The notes: generated from the letters alone by a model not told the origin. Counted from the first letter of the stretch, positions 16,245 to 25,573 are shown. The stretch: DNA of 64,000 nucleotides from Chromatiaceae bacterium (GCA_024235415.1 JACKML010000007.1:62001-126000); one strand, 5' to 3'. Made by a program: numbers and translations.

Positions 16245-17273
16245 ATGTTTAAAGCCTGCAAGAGTCTGATCCTGGTGCTGTCGTGTGCCCTGTCGATGCC
16301 CCTGGCGCTGGCAGACGAACTGCTTCGCGCCGACCACCCCGACCAATACACCGTCGTCAAAGGTGACACCCTGTGGGATATCTCGGGGCGCTTCCTGCGC
16401 AGCCCGTGGCGCTGGCCCGACATCTGGTACGTCAACCCGCAGATCGCCAACCCGCACCTGATCTACCCCGGTGACGTGCTGGAACTTGTCTATATCGACG
16501 GCAAGCCGCAGCTGCGGATGCGACGCGGGCCGCTGAAACTGTCGCCGACGGTGCGTTCGACCCCCTGGGATGGCGCCATCCCGACCATCCCTGTGGATGC
16601 GATCGGCCCGTTCCTGACCCGACCCTACGTGTTGGACAAGGACCAGCTCGACGGCGCGCCGTACATCGTCGACTTCGCCGATGAACACATCCTCGGCGGT
16701 GCCGGGCAGAAGGCCTATGTGCGCCGCATCGACCAGACCGAACCCCTGAAATACGAGATCGTGCGTCCCGGCGGCCCGTACAAGGACGCCGATACCGGCG
16801 AGATTCTCGGCTATGAAGCGCTGTATATCGGGACCTCCGAGCTGCAGCGCACCGGCGATCCGGCGACCGTATTCATCAATTCGACCGACCTGGAGTCGGT
16901 GATCGGTGATCGCCTGATCCCGGCTGGCGAAGAAAAGGCGACTGCCAACTTCACACCTCACGCACCAGCGCAGCCGGTCGAGGGCAGCATCATCGCGGTG
17001 ATGAACGGGGTGAGCCAGATCGGCCAGTACAATGTCGTGGTCCTCGACCGTGGCGCCAGAGACGGCCTCGCCCCCGGCACTGTGCTGCGCGTGGATCAGC
17101 GTGGCGAATTGATTCGCGACGTCGTCACGCCGGATTCGCGCGACAAGGTCCAGCTGCCAGACGAGGAGGCCGGCCTGCTGATGGTGTTCCGCACCTTCGA
17201 ACGCGTGAGTTTCGGTCTGGTCATGCACGCCAGCCGCGTCATGCACGTGAATGACCGGGTACGCAATCCCTGA
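16245..17273 (+). CDS. Exported LysM peptidoglycan-binding domain protein
   Basis: This 342-residue protein begins with a signal peptide (MFKACKSLILVLSCALSMPLALA) that ends near residue 23, then a LysM domain (YTVVKGDTLWDISGRFL, about residues 35-85). The remaining 250 residues have no motif I can name. A homologue of this kind sits between def and dprA in Pseudomonas and many relatives, so its place here is standard. The ATG at 16245 is preceded by AAGGGA. It probably acts at the periplasmic cell wall. Downstream dprA follows by 22 bp. Confidence 0.88.
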   Translation: MFKACKSLILVLSCALSMPLALADELLRADHPDQYTVVKGDTLWDISGRFLRSPWRWPDIWYVNPQIANPHLIYPGDVLELVYIDGKPQLRMRRGPLKLSPTVRSTPWDGAIPTIPVDAIGPFLTRPYVLDKDQLDGAPYIVDFADEHILGGAGQKAYVRRIDQTEPLKYEIVRPGGPYKDADTGEILGYEALYIGTSELQRTGDPATVFINSTDLESVIGDRLIPAGEEKATANFTPHAPAQPVEGSIIAVMNGVSQIGQYNVVVLDRGARDGLAPGTVLRVDQRGELIRDVVTPDSRDKVQLPDEEAGLLMVFRTFERVSFGLVMHASRVMHVNDRVRNP

Positions 17274-17295
17274 AACCCTGACAAAGCGAGGTTGA

Positions 17296-18396
17296 ATGGA
17301 CTCAACCGCCAACGACGAAGCCGCTGCCTGGTGCGCATTGCTGCGCGCACCGGGTGTCGGCAGCCGGACCCTGAACCCCCTTCTGCTCGGCGGCACCACT
17401 GCGCGCCAGCTGATCGAGGACCCACCGCCAAACGTACCGGCGGCGCTGCGCGATTACCTGCGTGAGCCTGACCATGCCGGTATCGAAAGCGACATGCACT
17501 GGCTGGATCAACCACGCAACCACCTGCTCACGCTGGTCGACCCCGCGTACCCGGCACTTCTGCGCGAACTGGCCAACCCGCCGACCGCGCTGTTCCTGCA
17601 TGGTGACCCCGACATCCTCGGGCTGCCGCAGCTGGCCATCGTCGGCAGCCGCAACCCGAGCAGCGGCGGACGGCGCAACGCCCATGCGTTTGCCGCCCAC
17701 CTCGCAGGCACCGGACTGGTGATCGGCAGCGGCCTGGCCACCGGTATCGATGCCGCTGCCCATGAGGGGGCGCTATCAGTAGAGGGACTGACCCTCGCGG
17801 TCACCGGGACCGGTCTCGATCGCGTGTACCCGGCGCAGAATCGCGCCCTGGCCCACGATATCGCGATGAATGGGCTTCTGGTCTCGGAATTCCCGACCGG
17901 CACACCACCGCTGCCGGCCAACTTCCCGCGGCGCAACCGGATACTGGCCGGCCTGGCGCTCGGCACCCTGGTGGTCGAAGCCGCACTCAAGAGCGGCTCG
18001 CTGATAACCGCCCGCCTGGCCGCCGAGGCCGGGCGTGAGGTGTTCGCAATACCCGGGACCATCCACAACCCGCTGGCGCGCGGCTGTCACGCGTTGATCC
18101 GCGACGGCGCCAAGCTGGTCGAGACCGGCGATCACATCCTCGAGGAACTCGGGCCGCTGCTGCGGCGCGCCGGATTCAGCCCGCGCGAGGCGGTGGTTCC
18201 GGAAACCGGGGTCACCGAGACACTGGATCCGCAGCATCAGTCGATACTGGACGCCATGGGATTCGACCCGGCAACCACCGACCAGCTGGTTGCGAGAACC
18301 GGCTTCCCGGCGGCCGAAGTGTCGTCCATGCTCTTGTTGCTCGAAATGCAGGGTCATGTATCATCCGAGCCAGGTGGACTGTTCACGCGAGTTTGA
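17296..18396 (+). CDS. dprA: DNA-processing protein DprA
   Basis: DprA binds single-stranded DNA entering during transformation and loads RecA. The 366-residue protein has the Rossmann-like core with IVGSRNPSSGG (about residues 115-125), GSGLATGIDAAAH, and RNRILAGLA, and a C-terminal winged-helix domain. Presence of dprA alone does not prove competence, since it is widespread. It is co-oriented with the LysM gene upstream and smg downstream. Confidence 0.95.
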   Translation: MDSTANDEAAAWCALLRAPGVGSRTLNPLLLGGTTARQLIEDPPPNVPAALRDYLREPDHAGIESDMHWLDQPRNHLLTLVDPAYPALLRELANPPTALFLHGDPDILGLPQLAIVGSRNPSSGGRRNAHAFAAHLAGTGLVIGSGLATGIDAAAHEGALSVEGLTLAVTGTGLDRVYPAQNRALAHDIAMNGLLVSEFPTGTPPLPANFPRRNRILAGLALGTLVVEAALKSGSLITARLAAEAGREVFAIPGTIHNPLARGCHALIRDGAKLVETGDHILEELGPLLRRAGFSPREAVVPETGVTETLDPQHQSILDAMGFDPATTDQLVARTGFPAAEVSSMLLLLEMQGHVSSEPGGLFTRV

Positions 18397-18496
18397 ATTT
18401 GCCGAGAGTGAACCCATATCCCGCCTTAACCGGCCAGATACCGGGACGCACCCCGCCGTCCTTCGAGGCCTCCCTTTCCCCGCCAGGAAGACTGCC

Positions 18497-18976
18497 GTGA
18501 ACGAAAACGTCATCGACGTCCTGATCTATATCTACGAGAACTACATGGACGCTGAAGAGTCGGTGCCGACCGACCAGATCCTGCTCGAAGAAGAACTGGT
18601 GCAGGCCGGATTCCCGCAGGGAGAAATCAAAAAGGCATTCAACTGGCTGGACGAGCTGGCCTGGCGCCAGGGCTCGCTGACCTACGCCAATGCCCTGCCG
18701 AACCGTTCGATGCGCATCTACAGCGAGCGTGAACAGCAGCGCATCGATCTGGAGATCCAGGGCATGCTGCTGTATCTGGAGCAGACCGGGATTCTCGACC
18801 CGATGAGCCGCGAGCTGGTGATCGAGCGTGCAATGGCAATCGAGACTGAAGAACTGACGGCGGACGACGTCAAGTGGGTCGTACTGCTGGTACTGCTCAA
18901 CCAGCCGGGCCAGGAGAACGCCTTTGCGCTGATGGAAGAACTCGTCTACAACGGCGAACCGGTCTACCTTCACTGA
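18497..18976 (+). CDS. smg: Smg family protein (DUF494)
   Basis: This 159-residue protein is a clear Smg homologue (MNENVIDVLIYIYENYMDAE at the start), normally about 157 residues and found beside dprA. Its molecular function is unknown. The GTG at 18497 is chosen because it places the conserved N-terminus at the start. A 100-bp gap follows dprA, and a terminator hairpin stands beyond its 3' end, before topA. Confidence 0.93.
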   Translation: MNENVIDVLIYIYENYMDAEESVPTDQILLEEELVQAGFPQGEIKKAFNWLDELAWRQGSLTYANALPNRSMRIYSEREQQRIDLEIQGMLLYLEQTGILDPMSRELVIERAMAIETEELTADDVKWVVLLVLLNQPGQENAFALMEELVYNGEPVYLH

Positions 18977-19033
18977 GCGTGCCTTCCCGGCCCCGCCGGG
19001 CGGTTCCGATCACCCGGCTCGCCCAGCGGGCGC

Positions 19034-19069
19034 TTGACACCCCTGCCGCCCTCCGGCTATCCGTATAAA
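19034..19069 (+). promoter_or_regulatory. Candidate promoter upstream of topA
   Basis: A perfect TTGACA lies at 19034-19039. The best -10 candidates are TATCCG at 19058-19063 (18-bp spacing, poor match) and TATAAA at 19064-19069 (24-bp spacing, too long for a standard promoter). The local AT-rich patch in GC-rich sequence supports a promoter, but the element pairing is not ideal. Confidence 0.45.
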
Positions 19070-19117
19070 TAGGCGCCCGGAGCGCCGAATCGCGAAAAGC
19101 CCGGTCAATTACCAACG

Positions 19118-19144
19118 ACCCGCGCCCCGAATGCGCGGGTTTTT
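19118..19144 (+). terminator. Intrinsic terminator or attenuator in the topA leader
   Basis: An 8-bp perfect stem (ACCCGCGC at 19118-19125 with GCGCGGGT at 19133-19140) has a 7-nt loop and is followed at once by TTTTT (19140-19144). This is a textbook rho-independent terminator. It ends only 22 nt before the topA ATG, so any topA promoter must lie upstream of it or overlap it. Confidence 0.8.
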
Positions 19145-19166
19145 CAACAGAGTCGCAGCGCAACGC

Positions 19167-21464
19167 ATGAATCTCGTTATCGTCGAATCGCCGGCCAAGG
19201 CCAAGACCATCAAGAAATACCTTGGCAAGGATTTCGAGGTGCTGGCCTCCTATGGCCACGTCCGAGACCTGGTGCCCAAGGAGGGCGCGGTCGATCCGGC
19301 CAACAGCTTTGCGATGAAGTATCAGGTGATCGAACGCAACGACAAACACGTCAAGGCGATCACGGCCAAGCTCAAGGGCGCCGATGCGCTGTACCTTGCG
19401 ACCGACCCGGATCGTGAGGGTGAGGCGATCTCATGGCACCTGTATGAGCTGCTCAAGGACAAGCGCGTACTCAAGGACAAACCGGTGCACCGGGTGGTAT
19501 TCAACGAGATCACCAAGAAGGCGGTGCAGGACGCGGTCGCCCACCCGCGCGAGCTGTCGATGGACCTGGTCAACGCGCAGCAGGCACGCCGTGCGCTCGA
19601 CTATCTGGTCGGCTTCAACCTGTCGCCACTGCTGTGGAAAAAGGTCAGGCGGGGCCTGTCCGCGGGTCGCGTGCAGAGCCCGGCGCTGCGCCTGATCTGC
19701 GAGCGCGAAGATGAGATCGAGGCCTTCGAGGCGCGCGAATACTGGACCATCGAGGCGGACACCTCGAAGGAGGGCCAGGCGTTCAGCGCCAAGCTGACCC
19801 AGTTCGACGGTGAAAAGGTCAGCCAGTTCACGGTCACCGACGGTGAGCGCGCGACACAGATCGACCAGGCCCTGCAGTCCGCCGCGAACGGCCAGCTCAA
19901 CGTACTCAAGGTCGACAGGAAGCAGCGCAAACGCAACCCGGCGGCGCCGTTCACCACCTCGACGCTGCAGCAGGAGGCGGCGCGCAAGCTTGGCTTTACC
20001 GCGCAACGGACGATGCGCATCGCCCAGCAGCTCTACGAAGGTGTCGATATCGGTGGTGGAGCCGTCGGCCTGATCACCTATATGCGTACCGACTCGGTCA
20101 ACCTCGCCGACGAGGCGATCGCCGAGCTGCGCAGCTATATCAGCGAGAAGTTCGGAAAGGACCAGGTCCCGAAATCGCCGCGGATGTACAAGACCAAGGC
20201 GAAAAACGCGCAGGAGGCGCACGAGGCGATCCGCCCGACCTCGGTGCTGAACGCCCCTGACGATATCGCCGCCCATCTCGACAAGGACCAGCTCAAGCTC
20301 TACAGCCTGATCTGGAAACGCACGGTGGCGTGCCAGATGATCCATGCGACCATCAACACCGTGGCCGCTGATCTGGGCGCCGGCGCCGGCAATGTGTTCC
20401 GCGCCAACGGCTCGACCATCGCCAGTCCGGGCTTTATCCAGGTCTACCTGGAAGGCACCGACGATGCCAAGCCCGGTGATGATGACGACAAGATGCTGCC
20501 GCCGCTGAGCGAGGGCGAGCAGCTGCCGTTGCAAAAGATCCGCACCGAGCAGCACTTCACCGAGCCGCCGCCGCGCTACAGCGAGGCGAGTCTGGTCAAG
20601 GCGCTGGAGGAGTTCGGCATCGGTCGGCCATCGACCTACGCGTCGATCATCTCGACCCTGCAGGACCGCGAATACGTCGAGATGGACAAGAAGCGCTTCA
20701 TCCCGACCGATGTCGGGCGCGTGGTGAACAAGTTCCTGACCAATTATTTCACCCAGTACGTCGACTACGATTTCACCGCGCGGCTCGAGGACGAGCTGGA
20801 CGCCGTGTCGCGCGGCGAAGAGGACTGGGTGCCATTGCTGGAAAAGTTCTGGCAGCCGTTCAAGGACCGCGTCGACCACACCCAGGAGAACGTCCAGCGT
20901 TCCGACGTCACCCAGGAGAAGATCGACGAGAAATGCCCCAAGTGTGGCGGCCAGCTGGCGATTCGTCTCGGGCGCAACGGCCGCTTCGTCGGCTGTACCC
21001 ACTACCCGGAGTGTGACTACACGCGCAATCTCGACGATTCCGGCGCACCCACTGCCGAACCTGAGAAAGTCGGCCGCCAATGTCCGGAATGCGGCGAGGA
21101 CCTGGTATTCAAGCAGGGGCGCTACGGCCGCTTCATCGGCTGCTCCGGCTACCCGACGTGCCGGTTCATCGAGCCGCTGGAGAAGCCCAAGGATACCGGC
21201 GTAACCTGTCCGCAGTGCCACAAGGGCACGCTGATGCAACGCAAGTCACGGCGCGGCAAGGTGTTTTATTCCTGCTCGACCTACCCGACATGTGACTACG
21301 CGGTGTGGAACGAGCCTGTCGCCGAGCCCTGCCCGAACTGCGGCTGGCCGGTGCTGACGATCAAAACGACCAAGCGCAGCGGCACGCAGAAGGTCTGCCC
21401 GCAGCAGGAGTGCTCGTTCGCCGAGGCCTACGAGGCGCCTTCGCAGGAAACGTCCCAGCGCTGA
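19167..21464 (+). CDS. topA: DNA topoisomerase I
   Basis: TopA relaxes negatively supercoiled DNA by cutting one strand through a tyrosine link. The 765-residue protein starts MNLVIVESPAKAKTIKK (TOPRIM domain with acidic DPDREGE near residue 80). The catalytic Tyr is in GLITYMRTDSV, near residue 310. The C-terminus carries four zinc-ribbon-like modules, each with paired Cys motifs: CPKCGG, CPECGE, CPQCHK and CPNCGW. I start at the ATG at 19167 because the conserved N-terminus begins there; an ATG at 19131 lies within the terminator hairpin. tsaC follows by 25 bp. Confidence 0.97.
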   Translation: MNLVIVESPAKAKTIKKYLGKDFEVLASYGHVRDLVPKEGAVDPANSFAMKYQVIERNDKHVKAITAKLKGADALYLATDPDREGEAISWHLYELLKDKRVLKDKPVHRVVFNEITKKAVQDAVAHPRELSMDLVNAQQARRALDYLVGFNLSPLLWKKVRRGLSAGRVQSPALRLICEREDEIEAFEAREYWTIEADTSKEGQAFSAKLTQFDGEKVSQFTVTDGERATQIDQALQSAANGQLNVLKVDRKQRKRNPAAPFTTSTLQQEAARKLGFTAQRTMRIAQQLYEGVDIGGGAVGLITYMRTDSVNLADEAIAELRSYISEKFGKDQVPKSPRMYKTKAKNAQEAHEAIRPTSVLNAPDDIAAHLDKDQLKLYSLIWKRTVACQMIHATINTVAADLGAGAGNVFRANGSTIASPGFIQVYLEGTDDAKPGDDDDKMLPPLSEGEQLPLQKIRTEQHFTEPPPRYSEASLVKALEEFGIGRPSTYASIISTLQDREYVEMDKKRFIPTDVGRVVNKFLTNYFTQYVDYDFTARLEDELDAVSRGEEDWVPLLEKFWQPFKDRVDHTQENVQRSDVTQEKIDEKCPKCGGQLAIRLGRNGRFVGCTHYPECDYTRNLDDSGAPTAEPEKVGRQCPECGEDLVFKQGRYGRFIGCSGYPTCRFIEPLEKPKDTGVTCPQCHKGTLMQRKSRRGKVFYSCSTYPTCDYAVWNEPVAEPCPNCGWPVLTIKTTKRSGTQKVCPQQECSFAEAYEAPSQETSQR

Positions 21465-21489
21465 TCACCTGACGAGGCCGCACCGATAA

Positions 21490-22056
21490 ATGCCTGCGCT
21501 GCCGAACCGTTTTTCACTGCACCGCGCCGCCCGTATCCTTCGCGACGGCGGCATCGTCGCGTATCCGACCGAGGCGGTGTATGGCCTGGGCTGCGACCCA
21601 CTCAATGGCGACGCGGTGCATCGGCTGCTGGCGCTCAAGCAACGCCCCGTCGAAAAGGGCCTGATCCTGATCGCCAGCCACGTCGATCAACTCACGCCCT
21701 TTATCCTGCCGGTAACGGACACCGTCCGTGCCCGCCTCGACCAGACGTGGCCGGGTCCGGCGACCTGGCTGCTGCCCGCCAACCCGGCCACACCCACCTG
21801 GCTGCGCGGCCGGCATACATCGATCGCGGTACGCGTGACCGCCCACCCGCTGGCCGCGGCGTTGTGCGAGGCATTTGGCGCGCCCATCGTCTCGACCAGC
21901 GCCAATGCGAGCGGTCGGCCGCCGGCACGTTCGGCGCTGCAGGCGCGCCTGCGCTGCCCGGGGATCGACCTGGTACTCAGCGGCACCACCGGCGGCCTGC
22001 GCCGACCGACGCCGATCCGCGACGCCCTCAGCGGCGAGGTGCTGCGGGCAGGATAA
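21490..22056 (+). CDS. tsaC: L-threonylcarbamoyladenylate synthase TsaC
   Basis: TsaC makes threonylcarbamoyl-AMP from threonine, bicarbonate and ATP, the first step of t6A modification at tRNA position 37. The 188-residue length fits TsaC (YrdC/RimN) rather than the longer Sua5 form. Conserved motifs are VAYPTEAVYGLGCDP near residue 25, KQRPVEKGLI, and IVSTSANASGRP. In Pseudomonas the gene follows dprA; here smg and topA lie between, an arrangement seen in other gammaproteobacteria. Confidence 0.95.
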   Translation: MPALPNRFSLHRAARILRDGGIVAYPTEAVYGLGCDPLNGDAVHRLLALKQRPVEKGLILIASHVDQLTPFILPVTDTVRARLDQTWPGPATWLLPANPATPTWLRGRHTSIAVRVTAHPLAAALCEAFGAPIVSTSANASGRPPARSALQARLRCPGIDLVLSGTTGGLRRPTPIRDALSGEVLRAG

Positions 22057-22179
22057 CGCGGCGATACCGCCGCCGCGCCGCACGGATCGTGCACCCAGTT
22101 GACCGGCGACAGGCCGCTCGACCGCCGCTTGCAGTAAGGTTATTCCGATCAAGGCAACTTGCGGCGCACATCCGGTAAC

Positions 22180-22863
22180 GTGAATCGACTGGTTCGTCTC
22201 TTTCGTACATCGATCGGCCGCAAACTGGTGGTGGCTGCCAGTGGCGTATTGCTGCTCGGCTTCCTGGTCGTCCACGCCGCCGGCAACCTGCTGATCCTGA
22301 AAGGGCCCGACGCCCTCAACGGCTACGCCGACTGGATGCAGGGCCACCCCCTGCTGTGGGGATTCCGCCTCGGCCTGCTCGGACTTTTCGGGGTGCACAT
22401 TGTCACCGCGGTACGCCTGGCCCACGCCAACCGTGCCGCCCGGCCGGTCCCGTACCGGCGTATCGCACGCCTCGGGGCGCGCCTGCCCGGACGCCTGATG
22501 GTCGTCAGCGGCCTGCTGTTGCTGGCGTTCCTGGTGTTTCACCTGCTGCACCTCACGGCACGCGTCGTCGCACAAAGCGGCAACCCGTTGCTCGATGATG
22601 CGGGCCGCGTCGACGTGTATGGCATGCTGGTTGCGGGATTCAGCCAGCCACTGATCGTCACCATCTATCTGGGCGCGATGGCCCTGCTCGGCCTGCACCT
22701 GGTGCATGCGATCGAGGGCATGTTCCAGACCCTGGGCTTCAATCATGACAGCTACCAGACGCTGATCCGCGTACTCGCACCGCTGCTGACCCTGCTGATC
22801 GTCGGCGGCTTCGCGGCGATCCCGCTGCTGGTGATCGGCGGCCACCTCCATGGCGGTGGCTGA
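22180..22863 (+). CDS. B-type succinate dehydrogenase/fumarate reductase cytochrome b subunit
   Basis: This 227-residue membrane protein has five hydrophobic segments and histidines inside them (VVHAAGN, GVHIV, VFHLLHLT, GLHLVHAIEG), fitting the single-subunit dihaem cytochrome b that anchors B-type succinate:quinone reductases. It differs from the small SdhC/SdhD pair typical of gammaproteobacteria. The start is probably GTG at 22180; a TTG at 22159 in frame is an alternative. The flavoprotein gene begins 1 nt after its stop. Direction of the reaction in vivo cannot be told from sequence. Confidence 0.87.
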   Translation: MNRLVRLFRTSIGRKLVVAASGVLLLGFLVVHAAGNLLILKGPDALNGYADWMQGHPLLWGFRLGLLGLFGVHIVTAVRLAHANRAARPVPYRRIARLGARLPGRLMVVSGLLLLAFLVFHLLHLTARVVAQSGNPLLDDAGRVDVYGMLVAGFSQPLIVTIYLGAMALLGLHLVHAIEGMFQTLGFNHDSYQTLIRVLAPLLTLLIVGGFAAIPLLVIGGHLHGGG

Positions 22864-22864
22864 C

Positions 22865-24787
22865 ATGGACATCCCGGCTTTCGATCCACGCATCCCGGAC
22901 GGCCCGCTGGCGGACAAGTGGCAACGTCATCGCGCCGAGGTCAGGCTGGTGAGCCCGACCAACAAGCGACGTTACCGGGTGATTGTCGTCGGCAGCGGCC
23001 TCGCCGGGGCGGCGGCAGCGGCCAGCCTCGCGGAACTGGGTTACCAGGTCGACTGCTTCACCTTTCACGACAGCCCGCGGCGCGCCCACTCGGTAGCCGC
23101 CCAGGGTGGCATCAACGCCGCCAAGAACTACCGCAACGACGGCGACAGCGTCGAGCGCCTGTTCCGCGACACCCTCAAGGGCGGCGACTACCGCTCACGC
23201 GAGGCCAACGTCTACCGGCTGGCCGAGATCAGCAACCAGATCATCGACCACTGTGTCGCCCAGGGCATCCCGTTCGCACGCGACTATGCCGGCTACCTGG
23301 ACAACCGCTCGTTCGGCGGCGCCCAGGTCGCGCGGACCTTCTACGCGCGTGGCCAGACCGGCCAACAACTGCTGCTGGGCGCCTACGGGGCCCTGAGCCG
23401 CCAGATCCACGGCGGCCAGGTGCGACTGCACACGCGCACCGAGATGCTCGACCTGGTCGTCGAAGACGGCCGTGCCACCGGCATCATCAGCCGCCGCCTG
23501 ACCGACGGCCACATCGAACACCACGGCGCCGACGCAGTGGTGCTGGCAAGCGGCGGCTACAGCAATATCTACTACCTGTCGACCAATGCACTGGCCAGCA
23601 ACGTCACCGCGACCTACCGCGCCTACCGACGTGGCGCCTGGTTTGCCAACCCGAGCTTCACGCAGATCCATCCGACCTGTATCCCGGCGGTGGAAGACCA
23701 CCAGTCCAAGCTGACACTGATGTCCGAGTCTCTGCGCAATGACGGCCGGATCTGGGTGCCACAGGCGATGCACGAGGAGCGCCGGCCAGCGGAAATCCCG
23801 GAGGCCGAACGCGACTACTACCTCGAACGCATGTACCCGGCCTACGGCAATCTCAGTCCACGCGACATCTCCTCGCGTGCCGCCAAGTCGGTGTGTGACC
23901 AGGGGCGCGGGGTGGGCCCGAGCGGTCACGGCGTGTACCTGGATTTCGCCGAGGCGATCGGTCGCCTGGGGCGACGGGTGATCAACGACCGTTACGGCAA
24001 CCTGTTCGAGATGTACCAGCGCATCACCGGCGAGGACCCCTGGCACACGCCGATGCGCATCTACCCGGCGGCGCACTACAGCATGGGCGGGCTATGGGTC
24101 GACTACGACCTGATGACCACCGTGCCGGGGCTGTTCGCGATCGGCGAGGCCAATTTCTCTGATCACGGCGCCAACCGGCTGGGCGCCAGTGCGCTGATGC
24201 AGGGCCTCGCCGATGGCTATTTCATCCTGCCGCAGACACTGGGCCATTTCCTCGCCGCGCGGCCGCCACTGACCGCTGACCACAACTCGGCCGCTGGCGC
24301 CGAGGCGCGGGCGGCCGTCGAGGCACGCCTGGCGCGCCTGGTGGCGGTCGGAGGCCGGACACCGGTGGAGACCTTTCACCGGCGCCTCGGCGAGTTGATG
24401 TGGGAGCACTGTGGCATGTCGCGCAGTCGCGCCGGCCTGCAACAGGCACTGGTGGAGATCCCGGCGCTGCGCGACGAGTTCTGGTCGGGCATCTGCGTGT
24501 GTGGCGGCAGCGCCGAATTCAACGTGGTGCTGGAAAAGGCAGGAAGGGTCGCCGATTACCTGGAATTCGCCGAGGTCATGGTGCGCGACGCCCTGGAGCG
24601 CGAGGAGTCCTGCGGCGCCCATTTCCGCACCGAACACCAGACTGCCGATGGTGAACCCAGGCGTGAAGATGCCTCGTTCAGCCATGTCGCGGCATGGGGA
24701 TTCCGCGGTGACGGCGTCGCGGCACAACGCGCCATCGAACCGCTGCACTTCGAACACCTGCAACCGGCCGTGAGGAACTATCGATAA
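22865..24787 (+). CDS. Succinate dehydrogenase/fumarate reductase flavoprotein subunit (B-type)
   Basis: This 640-residue catalytic subunit interconverts succinate and fumarate. It has the FAD-binding Rossmann motif VVGSGLAGAAAA near residue 40, the covalent-FAD histidine in RAHSVAAQGGINAAKNY, and the substrate-site region GANRLGASALMQGLADGY. The last motif and the long N-terminal leader are of the Bacteroidetes/epsilon/delta B-type rather than the Escherichia coli type. I start at the ATG at 22865, which has GGCGGTGG upstream; an ATG at 22850 would overlap the cytochrome gene. The iron-sulfur gene follows with no gap. Confidence 0.92.
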   Translation: MDIPAFDPRIPDGPLADKWQRHRAEVRLVSPTNKRRYRVIVVGSGLAGAAAAASLAELGYQVDCFTFHDSPRRAHSVAAQGGINAAKNYRNDGDSVERLFRDTLKGGDYRSREANVYRLAEISNQIIDHCVAQGIPFARDYAGYLDNRSFGGAQVARTFYARGQTGQQLLLGAYGALSRQIHGGQVRLHTRTEMLDLVVEDGRATGIISRRLTDGHIEHHGADAVVLASGGYSNIYYLSTNALASNVTATYRAYRRGAWFANPSFTQIHPTCIPAVEDHQSKLTLMSESLRNDGRIWVPQAMHEERRPAEIPEAERDYYLERMYPAYGNLSPRDISSRAAKSVCDQGRGVGPSGHGVYLDFAEAIGRLGRRVINDRYGNLFEMYQRITGEDPWHTPMRIYPAAHYSMGGLWVDYDLMTTVPGLFAIGEANFSDHGANRLGASALMQGLADGYFILPQTLGHFLAARPPLTADHNSAAGAEARAAVEARLARLVAVGGRTPVETFHRRLGELMWEHCGMSRSRAGLQQALVEIPALRDEFWSGICVCGGSAEFNVVLEKAGRVADYLEFAEVMVRDALEREESCGAHFRTEHQTADGEPRREDASFSHVAAWGFRGDGVAAQRAIEPLHFEHLQPAVRNYR

Positions 24788-25573
24788 ATGGAGTTCACCC
24801 TGCACATCTGGCGCCAGCATGGCGCGGCCGAGCACGGTGCCTTCGTGACCTACCCGGTGCGTGGCATCAGTCCCGATCTGTCATTTCTGGAGATGCTCGA
24901 CATCCTCAACGAGGAACTGGTCGGTCGCGGCGAGGCCCCGATCGCGTTCGATCATGATTGCCGCGAGGGCATCTGCGGCTCCTGCGCGATGGTGATCAAC
25001 GGCGACCCGCACGGACCGCTGCCGGGCACGACGACCTGCCAGCTCTACATGCGGCATTTCCAAAACGCCACCGACATCACCGTGGAGCCGTGGCGGGCGC
25101 GGGCATTTCCGGTGTTGCGCGACCTGATCGTCGACCGCTCGGCGCTGGACAGCGTGATCCAGGCCGGTGGTTACGTATCGGTGAATACCGGGGCCGCACC
25201 GGACGCGCATGCGATCACGGTCGCCAAGCAGGCGGCTGATGCCGCATTCGAGGCCGCGGCCTGCATCGGCTGTGGGGCCTGCGTCGCAGCCTGTCCGAAC
25301 GGGGCGGCGATGCTGTTCACGGCCGCCAAGGTCGCGCAGCTGGCGATAATGCCGCAAGGCCGGCCCGAGCGCTCACGGCGGGTCATCGGAATGGTCGAGG
25401 CGATGGACGACGCCGGATTTGGCAACTGCACCAACCACTACGCCTGTACCGAGGCCTGTCCGAAGCAGATCCCGCTGCGCTTCATCGCCCAGCTCAATCG
25501 CGAGTTTCTGTCAGCGGCCCTGAGCAGTCGCGAGTTCGTGGAACTGGCGCGCCCGCACGCGCACGAGGAATGA
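24788..25573 (+). CDS. Succinate dehydrogenase/fumarate reductase iron-sulfur subunit (B-type)
   Basis: This 261-residue subunit carries electrons from flavin to quinone. The N-terminal plant-type [2Fe-2S] site is CREGICGSCAMVING with a later Cys in TTTCQL. Two C-terminal clusters use CIGCGACVAACP and CTNHYACTEACPK, the expected [4Fe-4S] and [3Fe-4S] sites. The ATG abuts the TAA of the flavoprotein gene (ATAAATG). With the preceding two genes it forms a complete three-subunit enzyme at the cytoplasmic face of the inner membrane. Confidence 0.93.
   Translation: MEFTLHIWRQHGAAEHGAFVTYPVRGISPDLSFLEMLDILNEELVGRGEAPIAFDHDCREGICGSCAMVINGDPHGPLPGTTTCQLYMRHFQNATDITVEPWRARAFPVLRDLIVDRSALDSVIQAGGYVSVNTGAAPDAHAITVAKQAADAAFEAAACIGCGACVAACPNGAAMLFTAAKVAQLAIMPQGRPERSRRVIGMVEAMDDAGFGNCTNHYACTEACPKQIPLRFIAQLNREFLSAALSSREFVELARPHAHEE

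Noticed and set aside
19431..21239. Long open frame of about 600 codons on the minus strand opposite topA
   Set aside because: It is an antisense shadow of a high-GC gene: composition is arginine and histidine rich, with no ribosome site and no recognisable domain, while topA on the plus strand is certain.
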